Source of the DNA: Bacteroidota bacterium
GTDB lineage: Bacteria; Bacteroidota; Bacteroidia; B-17B0; Aurantibacillaceae
Length of the DNA: 60,132 nucleotides
Assembly: GCA_020162035.1 (NCBI GenBank)
Contig: JAIUNM010000022.1
Location: 1 to 60,132 of the forward strand
Direction: 5' to 3'
The position numbers were made by a program, and so were the translations under genes. The notes under the pieces are model-generated. The model saw nothing but the letters and a program-made list of their open reading frames with translations, made no database searches and was not told the DNA's origin. Position 1 is the stretch's first letter, and each line of letters opens with the position of its first letter. Of this stretch, positions 15,887 to 25,222 are shown in pieces.

Positions 15887-17050
15887 ATGTTTACAAATCA
15901 ACATATACAAAAATTTGAAAAGGAAAAAACTCCTTTTTATTATTACAATACAACGCTATTAAAAGAAACCTTAAATGCCTTAATAAAAGCCGCACCTAAT
16001 AATTATCATATACATTACGCATTAAAAGCAAACTCTAATCCTGCTTTATTAAACATAATTAATCAATTTGGTTTAGGAGCTGATTGCGTTAGTGGAAATG
16101 AAATAAAGTGTGCCCTTAATAATGGTTTTAAAAGTAATCAAATTGCATTTGCTGGTGTTGGTAAAACCGATGATGAAATTAATTTAGGTTTAAAAAATAA
16201 TATTTTTAGTTTTAATATTGAAAGTATTCCTGAACTAATTGTAATTAATGAATTAGCTTTAAGCCAAAATAAAATTGCAAATGTTGCCTTGCGGATTAAC
16301 CCTAATGTTGACGCATATACTCATAAATACATAACTACTGGTTTAGAAGAAAATAAATTTGGGATTAACCCTTATGAGTTTGACCAAGTAATTGCGATTA
16401 TAAGTAATTTAAAAAATATAAATTTTAATGGTCTTCATTTTCATATTGGATCGCAAATTAGAAACTTAACACCTTTTAAAAATTTATGCTTAAAAGTTAA
16501 CGAAATAAATAAATGGTTTACAGATAAAGGTTTTAACATTGTACATTTAAATGTTGGTGGTGGCTTAGGTGTTAACTATCAAGAACCAGAAAAGGAAGCC
16601 ATTGTAGATTTTGAAAGTTATTTTAATGTGTTTAAACAATTTTTAAATGCTTCGACAAATCAAGAAATTCATTTTGAATTAGGAAGATGTATTGTTGCAC
16701 AATGTGGCAATTTAATAAGCAGAGTATTGTATATTAAAAATGGAATAAATACAAACTTTGCTATTTTAGATGCAGGAATGACTGAATTGATAAGACCAGC
16801 ATTGTATCAAGCCTATCATAAAATTGAAAATATTACTAAAAATAATTTGCAACAAATTATAAATAAAAAATATGATGTTGTAGGGCCTATTTGCGAAAGC
16901 AGCGATTGTTTTGGTAAAGCTGTAATGTTACCCGAAACTGAACGAGGAGATTTAATAGCCATAAGAACGGCAGGTGCCTACGGCGAAGTAATGAGTAGTA
17001 AATATAATTTAAGAGATGAACAAAAATTTATATTTGATACTGATCTTTAA
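15887..17050 (+). CDS. lysA: Diaminopimelate decarboxylase
   Basis: A 387-residue fold-III PLP enzyme that removes CO2 from meso-diaminopimelate to give lysine. The Schiff-base Lys is K47 in HYALKANSNP. HFHIGSQI and LNVGGGLGVNY bind the cofactor, and ICESSDCFGK supplies the cross-dimer active-site Cys; AGAYGEVMSS is near the end. I chose ATG 15887 over the in-frame TTG at 15866, which would overlap lysC. Its stop overlaps by 4 bp the end of the convergent aminotransferase gene. Confidence 0.93.
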   Translation: MFTNQHIQKFEKEKTPFYYYNTTLLKETLNALIKAAPNNYHIHYALKANSNPALLNIINQFGLGADCVSGNEIKCALNNGFKSNQIAFAGVGKTDDEINLGLKNNIFSFNIESIPELIVINELALSQNKIANVALRINPNVDAYTHKYITTGLEENKFGINPYEFDQVIAIISNLKNINFNGLHFHIGSQIRNLTPFKNLCLKVNEINKWFTDKGFNIVHLNVGGGLGVNYQEPEKEAIVDFESYFNVFKQFLNASTNQEIHFELGRCIVAQCGNLISRVLYIKNGINTNFAILDAGMTELIRPALYQAYHKIENITKNNLQQIINKKYDVVGPICESSDCFGKAVMLPETERGDLIAIRTAGAYGEVMSSKYNLRDEQKFIFDTDL

Positions 17051-18183
17051 ATTGAACATAAAATTTCTGCAGCTTTAATTAATGTTTCATCTTTTTTAGC
17101 AAAACAAAACCTTAGTAGTTTTTGATTTGTTTCTTTTGAATAAAAAACAGATAAAGGAATTGATGCAATTTTATGCTCTTTAATTAATCTTATTGCGTAA
17201 TCAGTATCGTTTTCATCTGTTATACTTGAATAATCTAACAACTGAAAGTATGTACCTTTACTTGGTAAAATTTTAAATCGAGATTTTTTAATTTTATCTA
17301 CAAAATAATTTCTTTTACTTTCATAAAAATTAGAAATTGATTTATAATTATTTTCATCTTTTAAATAATCAGCTAAAGCTAATTGCAATGGGTTATTAAC
17401 ACAAAACACTAAATATTGATGTATTTTTCTAAATTCAGCTGAAATCAAATTCGAAGATAAAACATACCCAATTTTCCATCCTGTAGTATGAGTTGTTTTC
17501 CCGAATGATGAAACAATTATGCTACGCTCTTTTAAATTTGGCCATTGAGCAATACTAAAATGTTTAGCATTATCAAAAGTCATGTGCTCATAAACCTCAT
17601 CGCTTATTAAAAACAAATTATTTTCTAAAACAATTTTTTGTAACTCTGTAATATCTGTTTCATTTAATATAGTAGCAGTTGGGTTGTGAGGTGTATTAAT
17701 AATAATACATTTTGTTTTTGCGGTAATTTTATTTTTTACTTCATGCCAATTAATTTTAAAATCGGGAGCAGTTAATTGAATTGGAATTGGTACTCCGCCA
17801 TGCACTAGTATTGCCGGGCTGTAACAATCATAAGCTGGCTCAAAAATTATTACTTCGTCACCAAAATTTATTAATGTAGCAATTGCCGTGTAAATTGCCT
17901 GTGTAGCTCCGGCTGTAACAGTTATTTCTGAATTTACATCGTATTTTGTTTTATAACAAGTTTCAACAATTTCAGCTATGCGTTCTCTAAGTTGTAATGT
18001 ACCAGCCATTGGAGCATACTGGTTTGCACCGTCGTAAATATATTTTGAGGCTAACTCTTTTAATTTATTATCACATTCAAAATCAGGAAAACCTTGCGAT
18101 AAGTTAATTGCATTATGCTCTTTTGCTAATGCACTCATACTTGTAAAAATAGTGGTGCCTATGTTAGGGAGTTTACTTTTCAT
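17047..18183 (-). CDS. Methionine-type class I aminotransferase (YbdL/KAT-like)
   Basis: A 378-residue fold-I PLP aminotransferase. Start ATG 18183 gives MKSKLPNIGTTIFTSMSALA, the usual N-terminus of the methionine/kynurenine aminotransferase group; the upstream in-frame start at 18216 adds 11 unlikely residues. Features: INLSQGFPDFECD, the PLP loop AGATQAIYTAIA, NTPHNPT, the Asp-Tyr pair SDEVYEHMTF, the Schiff-base Lys in SSFGKTTHTTGWK, and the Arg in LLRFCFAK. Family members transaminate methionine in the salvage pathway or aromatic amino acids. It converges on lysA with a 4-bp overlap. Confidence 0.82.
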   Translation of the reverse strand: MKSKLPNIGTTIFTSMSALAKEHNAINLSQGFPDFECDNKLKELASKYIYDGANQYAPMAGTLQLRERIAEIVETCYKTKYDVNSEITVTAGATQAIYTAIATLINFGDEVIIFEPAYDCYSPAILVHGGVPIPIQLTAPDFKINWHEVKNKITAKTKCIIINTPHNPTATILNETDITELQKIVLENNLFLISDEVYEHMTFDNAKHFSIAQWPNLKERSIIVSSFGKTTHTTGWKIGYVLSSNLISAEFRKIHQYLVFCVNNPLQLALADYLKDENNYKSISNFYESKRNYFVDKIKKSRFKILPSKGTYFQLLDYSSITDENDTDYAIRLIKEHKIASIPLSVFYSKETNQKLLRFCFAKKDETLIKAAEILCSI

Positions 18184-18290
18184 AAAACAAATGCCTAATT
18201 TAACACCTTTACTCAAATAAACTATAAACTCAATAAGTATTTATGTGTGTAATTTTATAGAATTAATTAATTTGTTTAAATTTAAGAGTT

Positions 18291-20303
18291 GTGTTTTTAA
18301 AAAGTAAATTTAAATTAACAGTATTTTTTATAACTGTATTTGGAATTTTAAATGGTTTTTCAAATAAAGATTCGTTATTAAAAATAATTAAAAATTCAAA
18401 ATCTGATAGTATTTTATCAACAGCTTACATCGAATTAGGCTGGGAATATGCCTTTGAAAATCAAGACAGTTCGTTTTATTATGGCAAAAGAAGTTTACTG
18501 GTTGCAAAGCGATTAACCAATCATTTATTGTTTCCTAAAATTTATAATTTGTTAGGTGTTGCTTCGCAATTAAGTAAAAAATATAAAGATGCTATTGGTT
18601 ATTATAGAGAATCGTTAGCCTTTGCACAAAAAAATAATGACGAAAAAGCAATTTTAACAGCTTACGGAAACATAGGTGCGCTATACGCAGAACTTGACGA
18701 AGAAACAAAATCACTTGAGTATGCTTTTTTAAGCATTGCAATTGCAGAAAAATTAAACGACTCCCTAAAAATTGCAAATAATTTAAATAACATTTGCTTA
18801 ATTTACTCAAATAAAAAAGATTTAAATAAATCTTTAAGCTATGGTTTAAGAGCTTTAAAAATTTATTCTATTTTATCAAACAAATCTGGCATTTGCAGTA
18901 CTTACGGTAACCTAGGCAATGTTTACAATGGTTTAAAGCAATACGATAAAGCTAAAGAATATTACGAAAAATGTTACGAACTTGCCTTAGAAACTGGAAA
19001 CACAATAGAATTAATGAAATCGGCAAACGAATTAGGCGAAAATTATGCTATTAAAAAAGACTATAATACTGCGATTAAATTTCTTGAAATTGCAGAAAAA
19101 TATGCTTTAGAATATGAAGATATAGAAATATTAAAAGACACTTATAATGCTCTATATAAATTATATCTTCAAAAAAATGATTTAAAAAAAGCTAAAATAT
19201 ACATGGATAAGTTTTTTGAAAACAATGATGCTTATTCTAAACTATCTCACGCTGCAGAAGTAAGCAAAAATGAATTAGCTTATCAATTTAAAAGTAAAAC
19301 AGAAAAAGATAGTATAAAAAATGCTGAAAAAGACAAAGTAACAAAAGCAAGATTACAAGCTAACTTAGCTCAAATAGATAGAGACAGAACATTAAAAATT
19401 GGATTAACAATATTATCTATTTTACTTATTTTATTTGGATACTTTATGTATAACAGGTTTAAACTAATTACAAAACAAAAAAACATAATTGAACAAAAAA
19501 ATAGAGAAACTGAACTTCAAAAAAATGAAATTGAAATTAAAAATAAAGAAATTTTAGACTCTATAAATTATGCTAATAGAATACAACAAGGTTTATTAAA
19601 AAACAAACGCTTATTAAATAGCTGCTTCCCAAATAACTTCATTTATTTTAAACCTAAAGATATTGTAAGTGGCGATTTTTATTGGACTACAATGAATAAA
19701 AATAATTTAAACGAAGATTTATTTTTTTTAGCCTGTTGCGATAGTACAGGTCATGGTGTGCCAGGTGCATTTATGAGTTTATTAAATATGGCCTTATATA
19801 GCGAGGCTATTAATGAAAAACTAATTCATGATCCTAATTTAATTTTCAACTACATTAGAGCTAGGTTAATTGAACTTATTGGCGAAGATGGGCAACAAGA
19901 TGGTTTTGATGGAACATTAATTTGTTACAATTTTAATACAAAAAAAATAACTTATGCATCAGCAAATAACGGCGGAATATTAGTAAAAACTGATAAATCA
20001 ATTATAGAATTAAATTGCGATAAAATGCCAGTTGGTAAAGGCTTAAATACAATTAGCTTTTCATTACACGAGTTAAATTACGAAAAAGGCGACACCTTAT
20101 ATTTGTTTACCGATGGCTATACTGACCAATTTGGTGGACCAAAAGGAAAAAAATTTAAGTACAAACAATTGGTTGAAACCATACAGCATGCCAACCTATT
20201 ACATATTAATGAACAAGAACAAAAATTTAATAATGTTTTTGAAAATTGGCGTGGATCAATCGAACAATTAGATGATGTGCAATTAATTGGAATTCAATTA
20301 TAA
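18291..20303 (+). CDS. TPR-sensor SpoIIE/PP2C-type serine phosphatase
   Basis: A 670-residue membrane protein read from GTG 18291. It has an N-terminal signal/anchor, then about seven TPR repeats in the periplasm (about residues 40-320; YGNIGALYAELDEETKSLEY and YGNLGNVYNGLKQYDKAKEY are clear units), a membrane segment (about 368-387), a cytoplasmic coiled coil (about 390-425), and a SpoIIE phosphatase domain (about 440-670). The metal-binding Asp residues are in VSGDFYW, CDSTGHGVPGAFMS and LFTDGYTDQ. Such proteins dephosphorylate anti-anti-sigma factors or act in two-component-like switches. No cognate kinase or STAS protein is adjacent. Its 3' end overlaps the MBL gene by 6 bp. Confidence 0.88.
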   Translation: MFLKSKFKLTVFFITVFGILNGFSNKDSLLKIIKNSKSDSILSTAYIELGWEYAFENQDSSFYYGKRSLLVAKRLTNHLLFPKIYNLLGVASQLSKKYKDAIGYYRESLAFAQKNNDEKAILTAYGNIGALYAELDEETKSLEYAFLSIAIAEKLNDSLKIANNLNNICLIYSNKKDLNKSLSYGLRALKIYSILSNKSGICSTYGNLGNVYNGLKQYDKAKEYYEKCYELALETGNTIELMKSANELGENYAIKKDYNTAIKFLEIAEKYALEYEDIEILKDTYNALYKLYLQKNDLKKAKIYMDKFFENNDAYSKLSHAAEVSKNELAYQFKSKTEKDSIKNAEKDKVTKARLQANLAQIDRDRTLKIGLTILSILLILFGYFMYNRFKLITKQKNIIEQKNRETELQKNEIEIKNKEILDSINYANRIQQGLLKNKRLLNSCFPNNFIYFKPKDIVSGDFYWTTMNKNNLNEDLFFLACCDSTGHGVPGAFMSLLNMALYSEAINEKLIHDPNLIFNYIRARLIELIGEDGQQDGFDGTLICYNFNTKKITYASANNGGILVKTDKSIIELNCDKMPVGKGLNTISFSLHELNYEKGDTLYLFTDGYTDQFGGPKGKKFKYKQLVETIQHANLLHINEQEQKFNNVFENWRGSIEQLDDVQLIGIQL

Positions 20304-21140
20304 TTCACTTATATTAAGTTGCTCTTTCATCTTTATACCTTTTTCTGTACGCTCTAAATTAACGCACTCTATTGCTTTATCGTGTTCAAAATACAATAGC
20401 CAATTATTCTCAATTGCTTTTTCTAAAATTTCTTTTTTCTCTTTTAAAGTTTCTAAAGGTCGCATATCGTAACCCATTACATAAGGTAAAGGCAAATGTG
20501 CTGCGCTTGGTATTAAATCGGCCATGTAGGCAATTGTATTAGTTTTATATTTTATAATTGGTAATTGCATTGCTTCGGTATGCCCGTAAACATTAATAAA
20601 ACTTAATTCTGGTATAATATTCTCTTTTAATTCATCAATAAATTTAAGTTGCCCGTTTTCTTTTATTGGTAAAATATTTTCTTTTAAAAAACTAGCTTTT
20701 TCTCTGGCATTTGGATTTATTGCCCAATCCCAGTGTTTTGAATTACTATAAAAAGTAGCGTTTTTAAAAGCTGGTTCATACCCAGTTTTATTTGTATTGT
20801 GTTTAATTGCGCCACCACAATGGTCAAAATGTAAATGTGTTAAAACAACATCTGTTATATCGTTTGAAGTAAAACCAAATTTATTTAAATTACTTTCAAT
20901 ACTATCGTTTCCATGCAAATAATAATAGCCAAAAAATTTCTCATCTTGTTTGTTCCCCATTCCAGTATCAATTAAAATTAATTTGTTGTCCTTTTCAATA
21001 AGTAAGCAACGCATAGCCCAACTACACATATTATTTTCATCAGCAGGGTTTAATTTGTTCCAAATACTTTTTGGCACTACACCAAACATGGCTCCTCCGT
21101 CTAATTTAAAATTACCGGCGTTAATTGAATATAATTTCAT
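20298..21140 (-). CDS. MBL-fold metallo-hydrolase (lactonase-like)
   Basis: A 280-residue metallo-beta-lactamase-fold enzyme. The zinc motif HxHxDH is H102, H104, D106, H107 in VVLTHLHFDHCGG. A later His is in VYGHTEAM and an Asp in IAYMADLIPSAAHL, completing the dinuclear site. The N-terminal LLIEKDNKLILIDTGMG strand pair is typical. The layout resembles AiiA-type lactonases and related hydrolases, but the substrate cannot be told from sequence. No signal peptide, so cytoplasmic. A TAAATTTG box lies 16 nt upstream. Confidence 0.8.
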   Translation of the reverse strand: MKLYSINAGNFKLDGGAMFGVVPKSIWNKLNPADENNMCSWAMRCLLIEKDNKLILIDTGMGNKQDEKFFGYYYLHGNDSIESNLNKFGFTSNDITDVVLTHLHFDHCGGAIKHNTNKTGYEPAFKNATFYSNSKHWDWAINPNAREKASFLKENILPIKENGQLKFIDELKENIIPELSFINVYGHTEAMQLPIIKYKTNTIAYMADLIPSAAHLPLPYVMGYDMRPLETLKEKKEILEKAIENNWLLYFEHDKAIECVNLERTEKGIKMKEQLNISEL

Positions 21141-21156
21141 AAAAATTAATTTAGTA

Positions 21157-21164
21157 CAAATTTA
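21157..21164 (-). promoter_or_regulatory. Candidate -7 promoter box for the MBL hydrolase
   Basis: Minus-strand TAAATTTG, 16 nt before the ATG at 21140, the same spacing as the box before 1721. Confidence 0.45.
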
Positions 21165-21266
21165 AGTTAAGATTTTGTTGGACACAATGTTTTTAAAAAC
21201 AATCATTAACACTTTTTAGGTATAAACAAACAATAAAAATGTCAAAAATCGTTTTATAATATTTTG

Positions 21267-21274
21267 TATATTTG
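21267..21274 (+). promoter_or_regulatory. Candidate -7 box immediately before dxs
   Basis: TATATTTG, a full match to TAnnTTTG, ends 6 nt before the dxs ATG at 21281. An alternative TTG start at 21272 would lie inside the box, which argues for the ATG. Confidence 0.5.
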
Positions 21275-21280
21275 TTACGC

Positions 21281-23248
21281 ATGAAAATTGTAAAAGGTAA
21301 TGGTTTTGAACCTGGTGAATTATTATCAAAAATAAATTCGCCCGCCGATTTAAAAAATCTTAAAGAAGAACAACTAGAGCAAATTTGTGCCGAAGTCCGT
21401 CAATATATCATCGACTTGGTTTCGGTAAAAGGTGGGCATTTTGGAGCATCTTTAGGTGTTGTTGAATTAACCGTAGCTTTACATTATATTTTTAATACAC
21501 CTTATGATCAATTGGTTTGGGATGTTGGTCATCAAGCCTATGGTCATAAAATTTTAACTGGGCGAAGAGATATTTTTCATACCAACAGAATTTATAAAGG
21601 CATAAGCGGATTTCCTAAACGAAGCGAAAGTGAATACGATACGTTTGGTGTAGGCCACTCAAGCACAAGTATTGGTGCAGCCTTGGGTATGGCGGTAGCC
21701 AGTAAATATCAAAACTTAAAAGATAAGCAACATATTGCTGTAATTGGCGATGGAAGTATGACGGCCGGTATGGCTTTTGAGGCACTTAACCATGCAGGAG
21801 TTGAAAACGCTAATTTATTAGTGATTTTAAACGATAATTGCATGAGTATTGACCCAAATGTGGGGGCACTTCGCGAGTATTTAACGGATATTACAACATC
21901 GCACACTTATAACAAGGCAAAAGATATGGTTTGGGAAATGCTAGGAAAAATAAGCAAGTTTGGCCCAAACGCTCAAGAAATTGCAAGTAAAGTAGAAAAT
22001 GCAGTTAAAACTAGTTTATTAAAACAAAGTAATTTATTTGAAAGCTTAAAGTTTAGATATTTTGGGCCTGTTGATGGGCATGATGTTGTACGTTTAACAA
22101 AAGTATTGGCAGATTTAAAAGATATTCCTGGTCCAAAATTGTTGCATGTACTTACTAAAAAAGGAAAAGGATATAAATTTAGTGAAGAAGGGAATGAAAC
22201 TATTTGGCATGCACCAGGCTTGTTTAATAAAGATACAGGTGAAATAATTAAAGTTGTTCCAAAAAATCCTCAACCACCAAAATATCAAGATGTTTTTGGC
22301 CATACCATTGTTGAACTAGCAGAAATGAATCCTAAAATTATGGGTATTACACCCGCAATGCCTACTGGTTGCTCATTAAATATAATGATGAAAGCAATGC
22401 CAGACAGGGCTTTTGATGTGGGAATTGCCGAACAACATGCTGTTACTTTTAGCGCAGGATTAGCCACACAAGGCATGGTACCATTTTGTAATATCTACAG
22501 TTCGTTTATGCAAAGAGCATACGACCAAGTTTTACACGATGTAGCTTTACAAAACTTAAAAGTAATTTTGTGTTTAGATAGAGGTGGATTAGCTGGTGCT
22601 GATGGACCTACACACCATGGTGCTTTTGATATTGCTTATTTTAGATGCGTACCAAATATGATTGTAAGTGCGCCAATGAATGAAGAAGAACTTAGAAACT
22701 TAATGTACACCGCACAATTAGATGAAACAAAAGGCGCATTTAGTATAAGATATCCAAGAGGAAATGGTGTAATGGTAAACTGGAAAACACCATTTAAAAA
22801 AATTGAAATAGGTAAAGGCCGAAAAATAAAAGATGGTAAAGATGTTGCTATTTTATCAATAGGACACCCAGGCAATTTAGTTGCCGAAGCCATATCAAAA
22901 TTAAAAGAAGAAAATATAAATCCTGCGCATTACGATATGCGGTTTGCCAAACCAATTGATGAAAACTTATTGCATGAAGTTTTTAAAAACTATTCAAAAA
23001 TAATTACTGTTGAAGATGGCTGTATTATGGGTGGAATGGGAAGTGCAGTTTTAGAATTTATGGCTGATAACCAATATGCTGCAAAAGTTACAAGATTAGG
23101 AATACCAGATAAATGGGTAGAACATGGCGAACAAGCTGAACTATACGAAGAGTGTGGATTCTCACCAGAAAAAATAATTGAAGAGGTTAAAAACATTCTT
23201 AATCCAACCTTTAATAAAACAAACCAAACAACTATTAAAGGAGCATAA
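21281..23248 (+). CDS. dxs: 1-deoxy-D-xylulose-5-phosphate synthase
   Basis: A 655-residue thiamine-diphosphate enzyme that condenses pyruvate with glyceraldehyde 3-phosphate, the entry step of the MEP isoprenoid pathway and of thiamine and pyridoxal precursor synthesis. Features: KGGHFGASLGVVELTVALHY, DVGHQAYGHKILTGR, the TPP motif GDGSMTAGMAFEALNHAG, FGPVDGHD, KGKGYKFSEE, and in the transketolase domain GIAEQHAVTFSAGLA and CLDRGGLAGADGPTHHG. Start chosen at ATG 21281 (MKIVKGNGFEPGELL). It converges on the RluB gene with a 10-bp gap. Confidence 0.95.
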   Translation: MKIVKGNGFEPGELLSKINSPADLKNLKEEQLEQICAEVRQYIIDLVSVKGGHFGASLGVVELTVALHYIFNTPYDQLVWDVGHQAYGHKILTGRRDIFHTNRIYKGISGFPKRSESEYDTFGVGHSSTSIGAALGMAVASKYQNLKDKQHIAVIGDGSMTAGMAFEALNHAGVENANLLVILNDNCMSIDPNVGALREYLTDITTSHTYNKAKDMVWEMLGKISKFGPNAQEIASKVENAVKTSLLKQSNLFESLKFRYFGPVDGHDVVRLTKVLADLKDIPGPKLLHVLTKKGKGYKFSEEGNETIWHAPGLFNKDTGEIIKVVPKNPQPPKYQDVFGHTIVELAEMNPKIMGITPAMPTGCSLNIMMKAMPDRAFDVGIAEQHAVTFSAGLATQGMVPFCNIYSSFMQRAYDQVLHDVALQNLKVILCLDRGGLAGADGPTHHGAFDIAYFRCVPNMIVSAPMNEEELRNLMYTAQLDETKGAFSIRYPRGNGVMVNWKTPFKKIEIGKGRKIKDGKDVAILSIGHPGNLVAEAISKLKEENINPAHYDMRFAKPIDENLLHEVFKNYSKIITVEDGCIMGGMGSAVLEFMADNQYAAKVTRLGIPDKWVEHGEQAELYEECGFSPEKIIEEVKNILNPTFNKTNQTTIKGA

Positions 23249-23258
23249 AGTTTTTCGT

Positions 23259-24683
23259 TTAAATCATTTTTAAAAAAGCAACTTCTTTTTGTGTTAAAAA
23301 TCGGTGTTTACTACGTGGTAAATCTTTTTTAGTTAATCCAGCAAAAGTAACCCTATCTAATTTTAAAATTTCGTAGCCTAAATGTTCAAAAATACGGCGC
23401 ACAATTCTGTTTCTGCCACTGTGAATTTCTACACCAATTTCTTTTTTACCTTCGCCAACATAAGCTAAATCATCTACTTGTATAAATCCATCTTCTAACT
23501 CTAAACCATCTTGTATTTGATTAAAGTCATCTGTTTTTAAGGCTTTACTTAAACTAACATGATATATTTTTTTAATATCATTTTTAGGATGTGTTAATTT
23601 TTTTGCAAGTTCCCCATCATTAGTAAATAATAGAACTCCTGTAGTATTTCTATCTAATCTACCAACAGGATAAATACGTTCGCTACAAGCATTAGAAATT
23701 AAATCCATAACAGTTTTTCGGTCATGAGTATCTTCCATAGTTGTAATATAATCTTTAGGTTTATTTAAAAGCAAGTAAACTTTTCTTTCACTTTTAACTT
23801 TTGCATCGCCATAAGTTACAACATCACTTGCTTTAATTTTATAACCCATTTCGGTAACAGGTACGCCATTTACTTTAACAACACCACTTTTTATTAAAAC
23901 GTCTGCATCTCTTCTTGAAGCAATACCAGCATTTGACAAGTATTTATTTAATCTTATTAGTTCCGAACTGTCTTTATTTTTTTTGTTTGATTTATTATTC
24001 TCTTTTTTAAAATTCTTTTTATCAAATCGTTCTTTGTTAAACGATTTTGTTTCGCCAAACTCCTCATACCCTACTCTTTTTTGAGAATAATTTTCATCAT
24101 TTGTTTTATTAATTTTTTTATCGTTGTATGATTTATTTTTCTCTTTATATTTTCTTTCAAATGGCCTTGAGTGTTTTTGATCATCAGAAAACAAAGGTTT
24201 TTCAAAATTAGATTGTTTAGATCTAAAGTCTTTATTTTTACTAAACGAGCGTTTTGCTTTATAACTATCTCGAGATGACTTTGTTTCTTCTCCTGTATTA
24301 ATTCCTTTTACAAATGTTTTTTTAAACGACTTTTTAAATTCCCTTTCTGTATCTTCAAATTTATTTGATTTTACTTTATAGGAACCTCTACTATCATCGT
24401 TAAACTCTTTTTTAAAATTATCAGTTTTTCTATATGGTTTTTTAAAATCTTTTTCTGAATTAAATTGTTTTCCTTCTTTTGATTTATAATTAGAACTGCC
24501 ATCATCTCTTTTTTTATAAGGTCTATCAGATTTATACGGTTTATCAGAATAACTATCTTTTTTATCAAATGATTTTTTCCTTTCAGATGAAAAACCTTTA
24601 TCTTTTGAAAATTTTGAACTTGCTTTTTTAAAAGGTTTTTTATCTCCTTTGTTTGAATTTCTTTTATCTGAATGATATGCCAT
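23259..24683 (-). CDS. RluB-family 23S rRNA pseudouridine synthase with long basic N-terminal extension
   Basis: A 474-residue protein. The C-terminal ~235 residues are a complete RsuA/RluB enzyme: an S4 RNA-binding domain (about 241-300, RLNKYLSNAGIASRRDAD) and a catalytic domain with D344 in YPVGRLDRNTTGVL and the GRNRIVRRIFEHLGYEILKL end. It should isomerise a 23S rRNA uridine near the peptidyl-transferase centre. The first ~240 residues are low-complexity, rich in Lys, Ser, Asp, Phe and Tyr, with loose repeats such as KPYKSDRPYKKRDD and KKPYRKTDNFKKEF, and are predicted to be disordered. Such tails occur on Bacteroidota RluB proteins and probably bind RNA (inference). Confidence 0.88.
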   Translation of the reverse strand: MAYHSDKRNSNKGDKKPFKKASSKFSKDKGFSSERKKSFDKKDSYSDKPYKSDRPYKKRDDGSSNYKSKEGKQFNSEKDFKKPYRKTDNFKKEFNDDSRGSYKVKSNKFEDTEREFKKSFKKTFVKGINTGEETKSSRDSYKAKRSFSKNKDFRSKQSNFEKPLFSDDQKHSRPFERKYKEKNKSYNDKKINKTNDENYSQKRVGYEEFGETKSFNKERFDKKNFKKENNKSNKKNKDSSELIRLNKYLSNAGIASRRDADVLIKSGVVKVNGVPVTEMGYKIKASDVVTYGDAKVKSERKVYLLLNKPKDYITTMEDTHDRKTVMDLISNACSERIYPVGRLDRNTTGVLLFTNDGELAKKLTHPKNDIKKIYHVSLSKALKTDDFNQIQDGLELEDGFIQVDDLAYVGEGKKEIGVEIHSGRNRIVRRIFEHLGYEILKLDRVTFAGLTKKDLPRSKHRFLTQKEVAFLKMI

Positions 24684-24687
24684 TTTG

Positions 24688-24695
24688 CAAATATA
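24688..24695 (-). promoter_or_regulatory. Candidate -7 box immediately before the RluB gene
   Basis: Minus-strand TATATTTG followed by CAAA and the ATG at 24683, a 4-nt gap. It is half of a divergent promoter pair with 24751-24758. Confidence 0.5.
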
Positions 24696-24750
24696 CGTTT
24701 AATTTTGGCAAGATAATTTGTTCGAACTAGTATTAACTAATAAAAGTAAA

Positions 24751-24758
24751 TACCTTTG
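24751..24758 (+). promoter_or_regulatory. Candidate -7 box immediately before the VanZ-like gene
   Basis: TACCTTTG ends 5 nt before a CTG codon at 24764 that opens the VanZ-like reading frame. The spacing equals that seen before rbfA, RluB and marC. Confidence 0.45.
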
Positions 24759-24763
24759 TTTAA

Positions 24764-25189
24764 CTGAAAAACACACTTGTATATTTTCTTAACGTAATTT
24801 CAAAACGACCAAAGTTATATTTAATTGGTTGGGCATTAATAATTTTGTTATTATGTTCATTTCCTGGACAAAGTATCCCTTCAATAAATTTGCTTGAACT
24901 TATAGGGTTTGATAAATGGATACACGCAAGTATCTTTTTTATTTTAATGTTTTTGTGTATTAATTTAATCGAATCAAAAAAAATGAGTGCAAAAAGCATT
25001 TATTTATTTGTGATTATATGCATTTTTTATGGTGGAATTTTAGAGATTTTTCAGGCTTTAATTTTTAGCCATAGAAGTGCCGATTATTTGGATTTTATTG
25101 CCAATAGCTTTGGGTGTATAATTGCATTAATTGCATATGAATTTAAAATTAAAAAAAAGTTAAGAGATTGGGAAATTTATAAAACTTAA
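24764..25189 (+). CDS. VanZ-like membrane protein (probable CTG start)
   Basis: A small VanZ-family membrane protein with about four membrane segments. Family hallmarks are LCSFPGQSIPS, FDKWIHASIFF after the first segment, and ILEIFQALIFSHRSADYLDFIANSFG in the third and fourth. The frame is open back to a stop at 24761-24763, and the whole first membrane segment (KLYLIGWALIILLLC) lies upstream of the only standard start, TTG 24845. The frame's first codon, CTG 24764, gives (M)KNTLVYFLNVISKRPK, a normal VanZ N-terminus of 141 residues, and a promoter-like box precedes it by 5 nt. The function of this family in Bacteroidota is unknown; a role linked to glycopeptide resistance is not implied. 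Confidence 0.7.
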   Translation: MKNTLVYFLNVISKRPKLYLIGWALIILLLCSFPGQSIPSINLLELIGFDKWIHASIFFILMFLCINLIESKKMSAKSIYLFVIICIFYGGILEIFQALIFSHRSADYLDFIANSFGCIIALIAYEFKIKKKLRDWEIYKT

Positions 25190-25210
25190 AAAATTACAAA
25201 TTAATAGTTG

Positions 25211-25218
25211 TATTTTTG
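25211..25218 (+). promoter_or_regulatory. Candidate -7 box immediately before marC
   Basis: TATTTTTG, matching TAnnTTTG, ends 4 nt before the ATG at 25223. It rules out the in-frame TTG at 25208 as start if the box is real. Confidence 0.45.
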
Positions 25219-25222
25219 TAAA

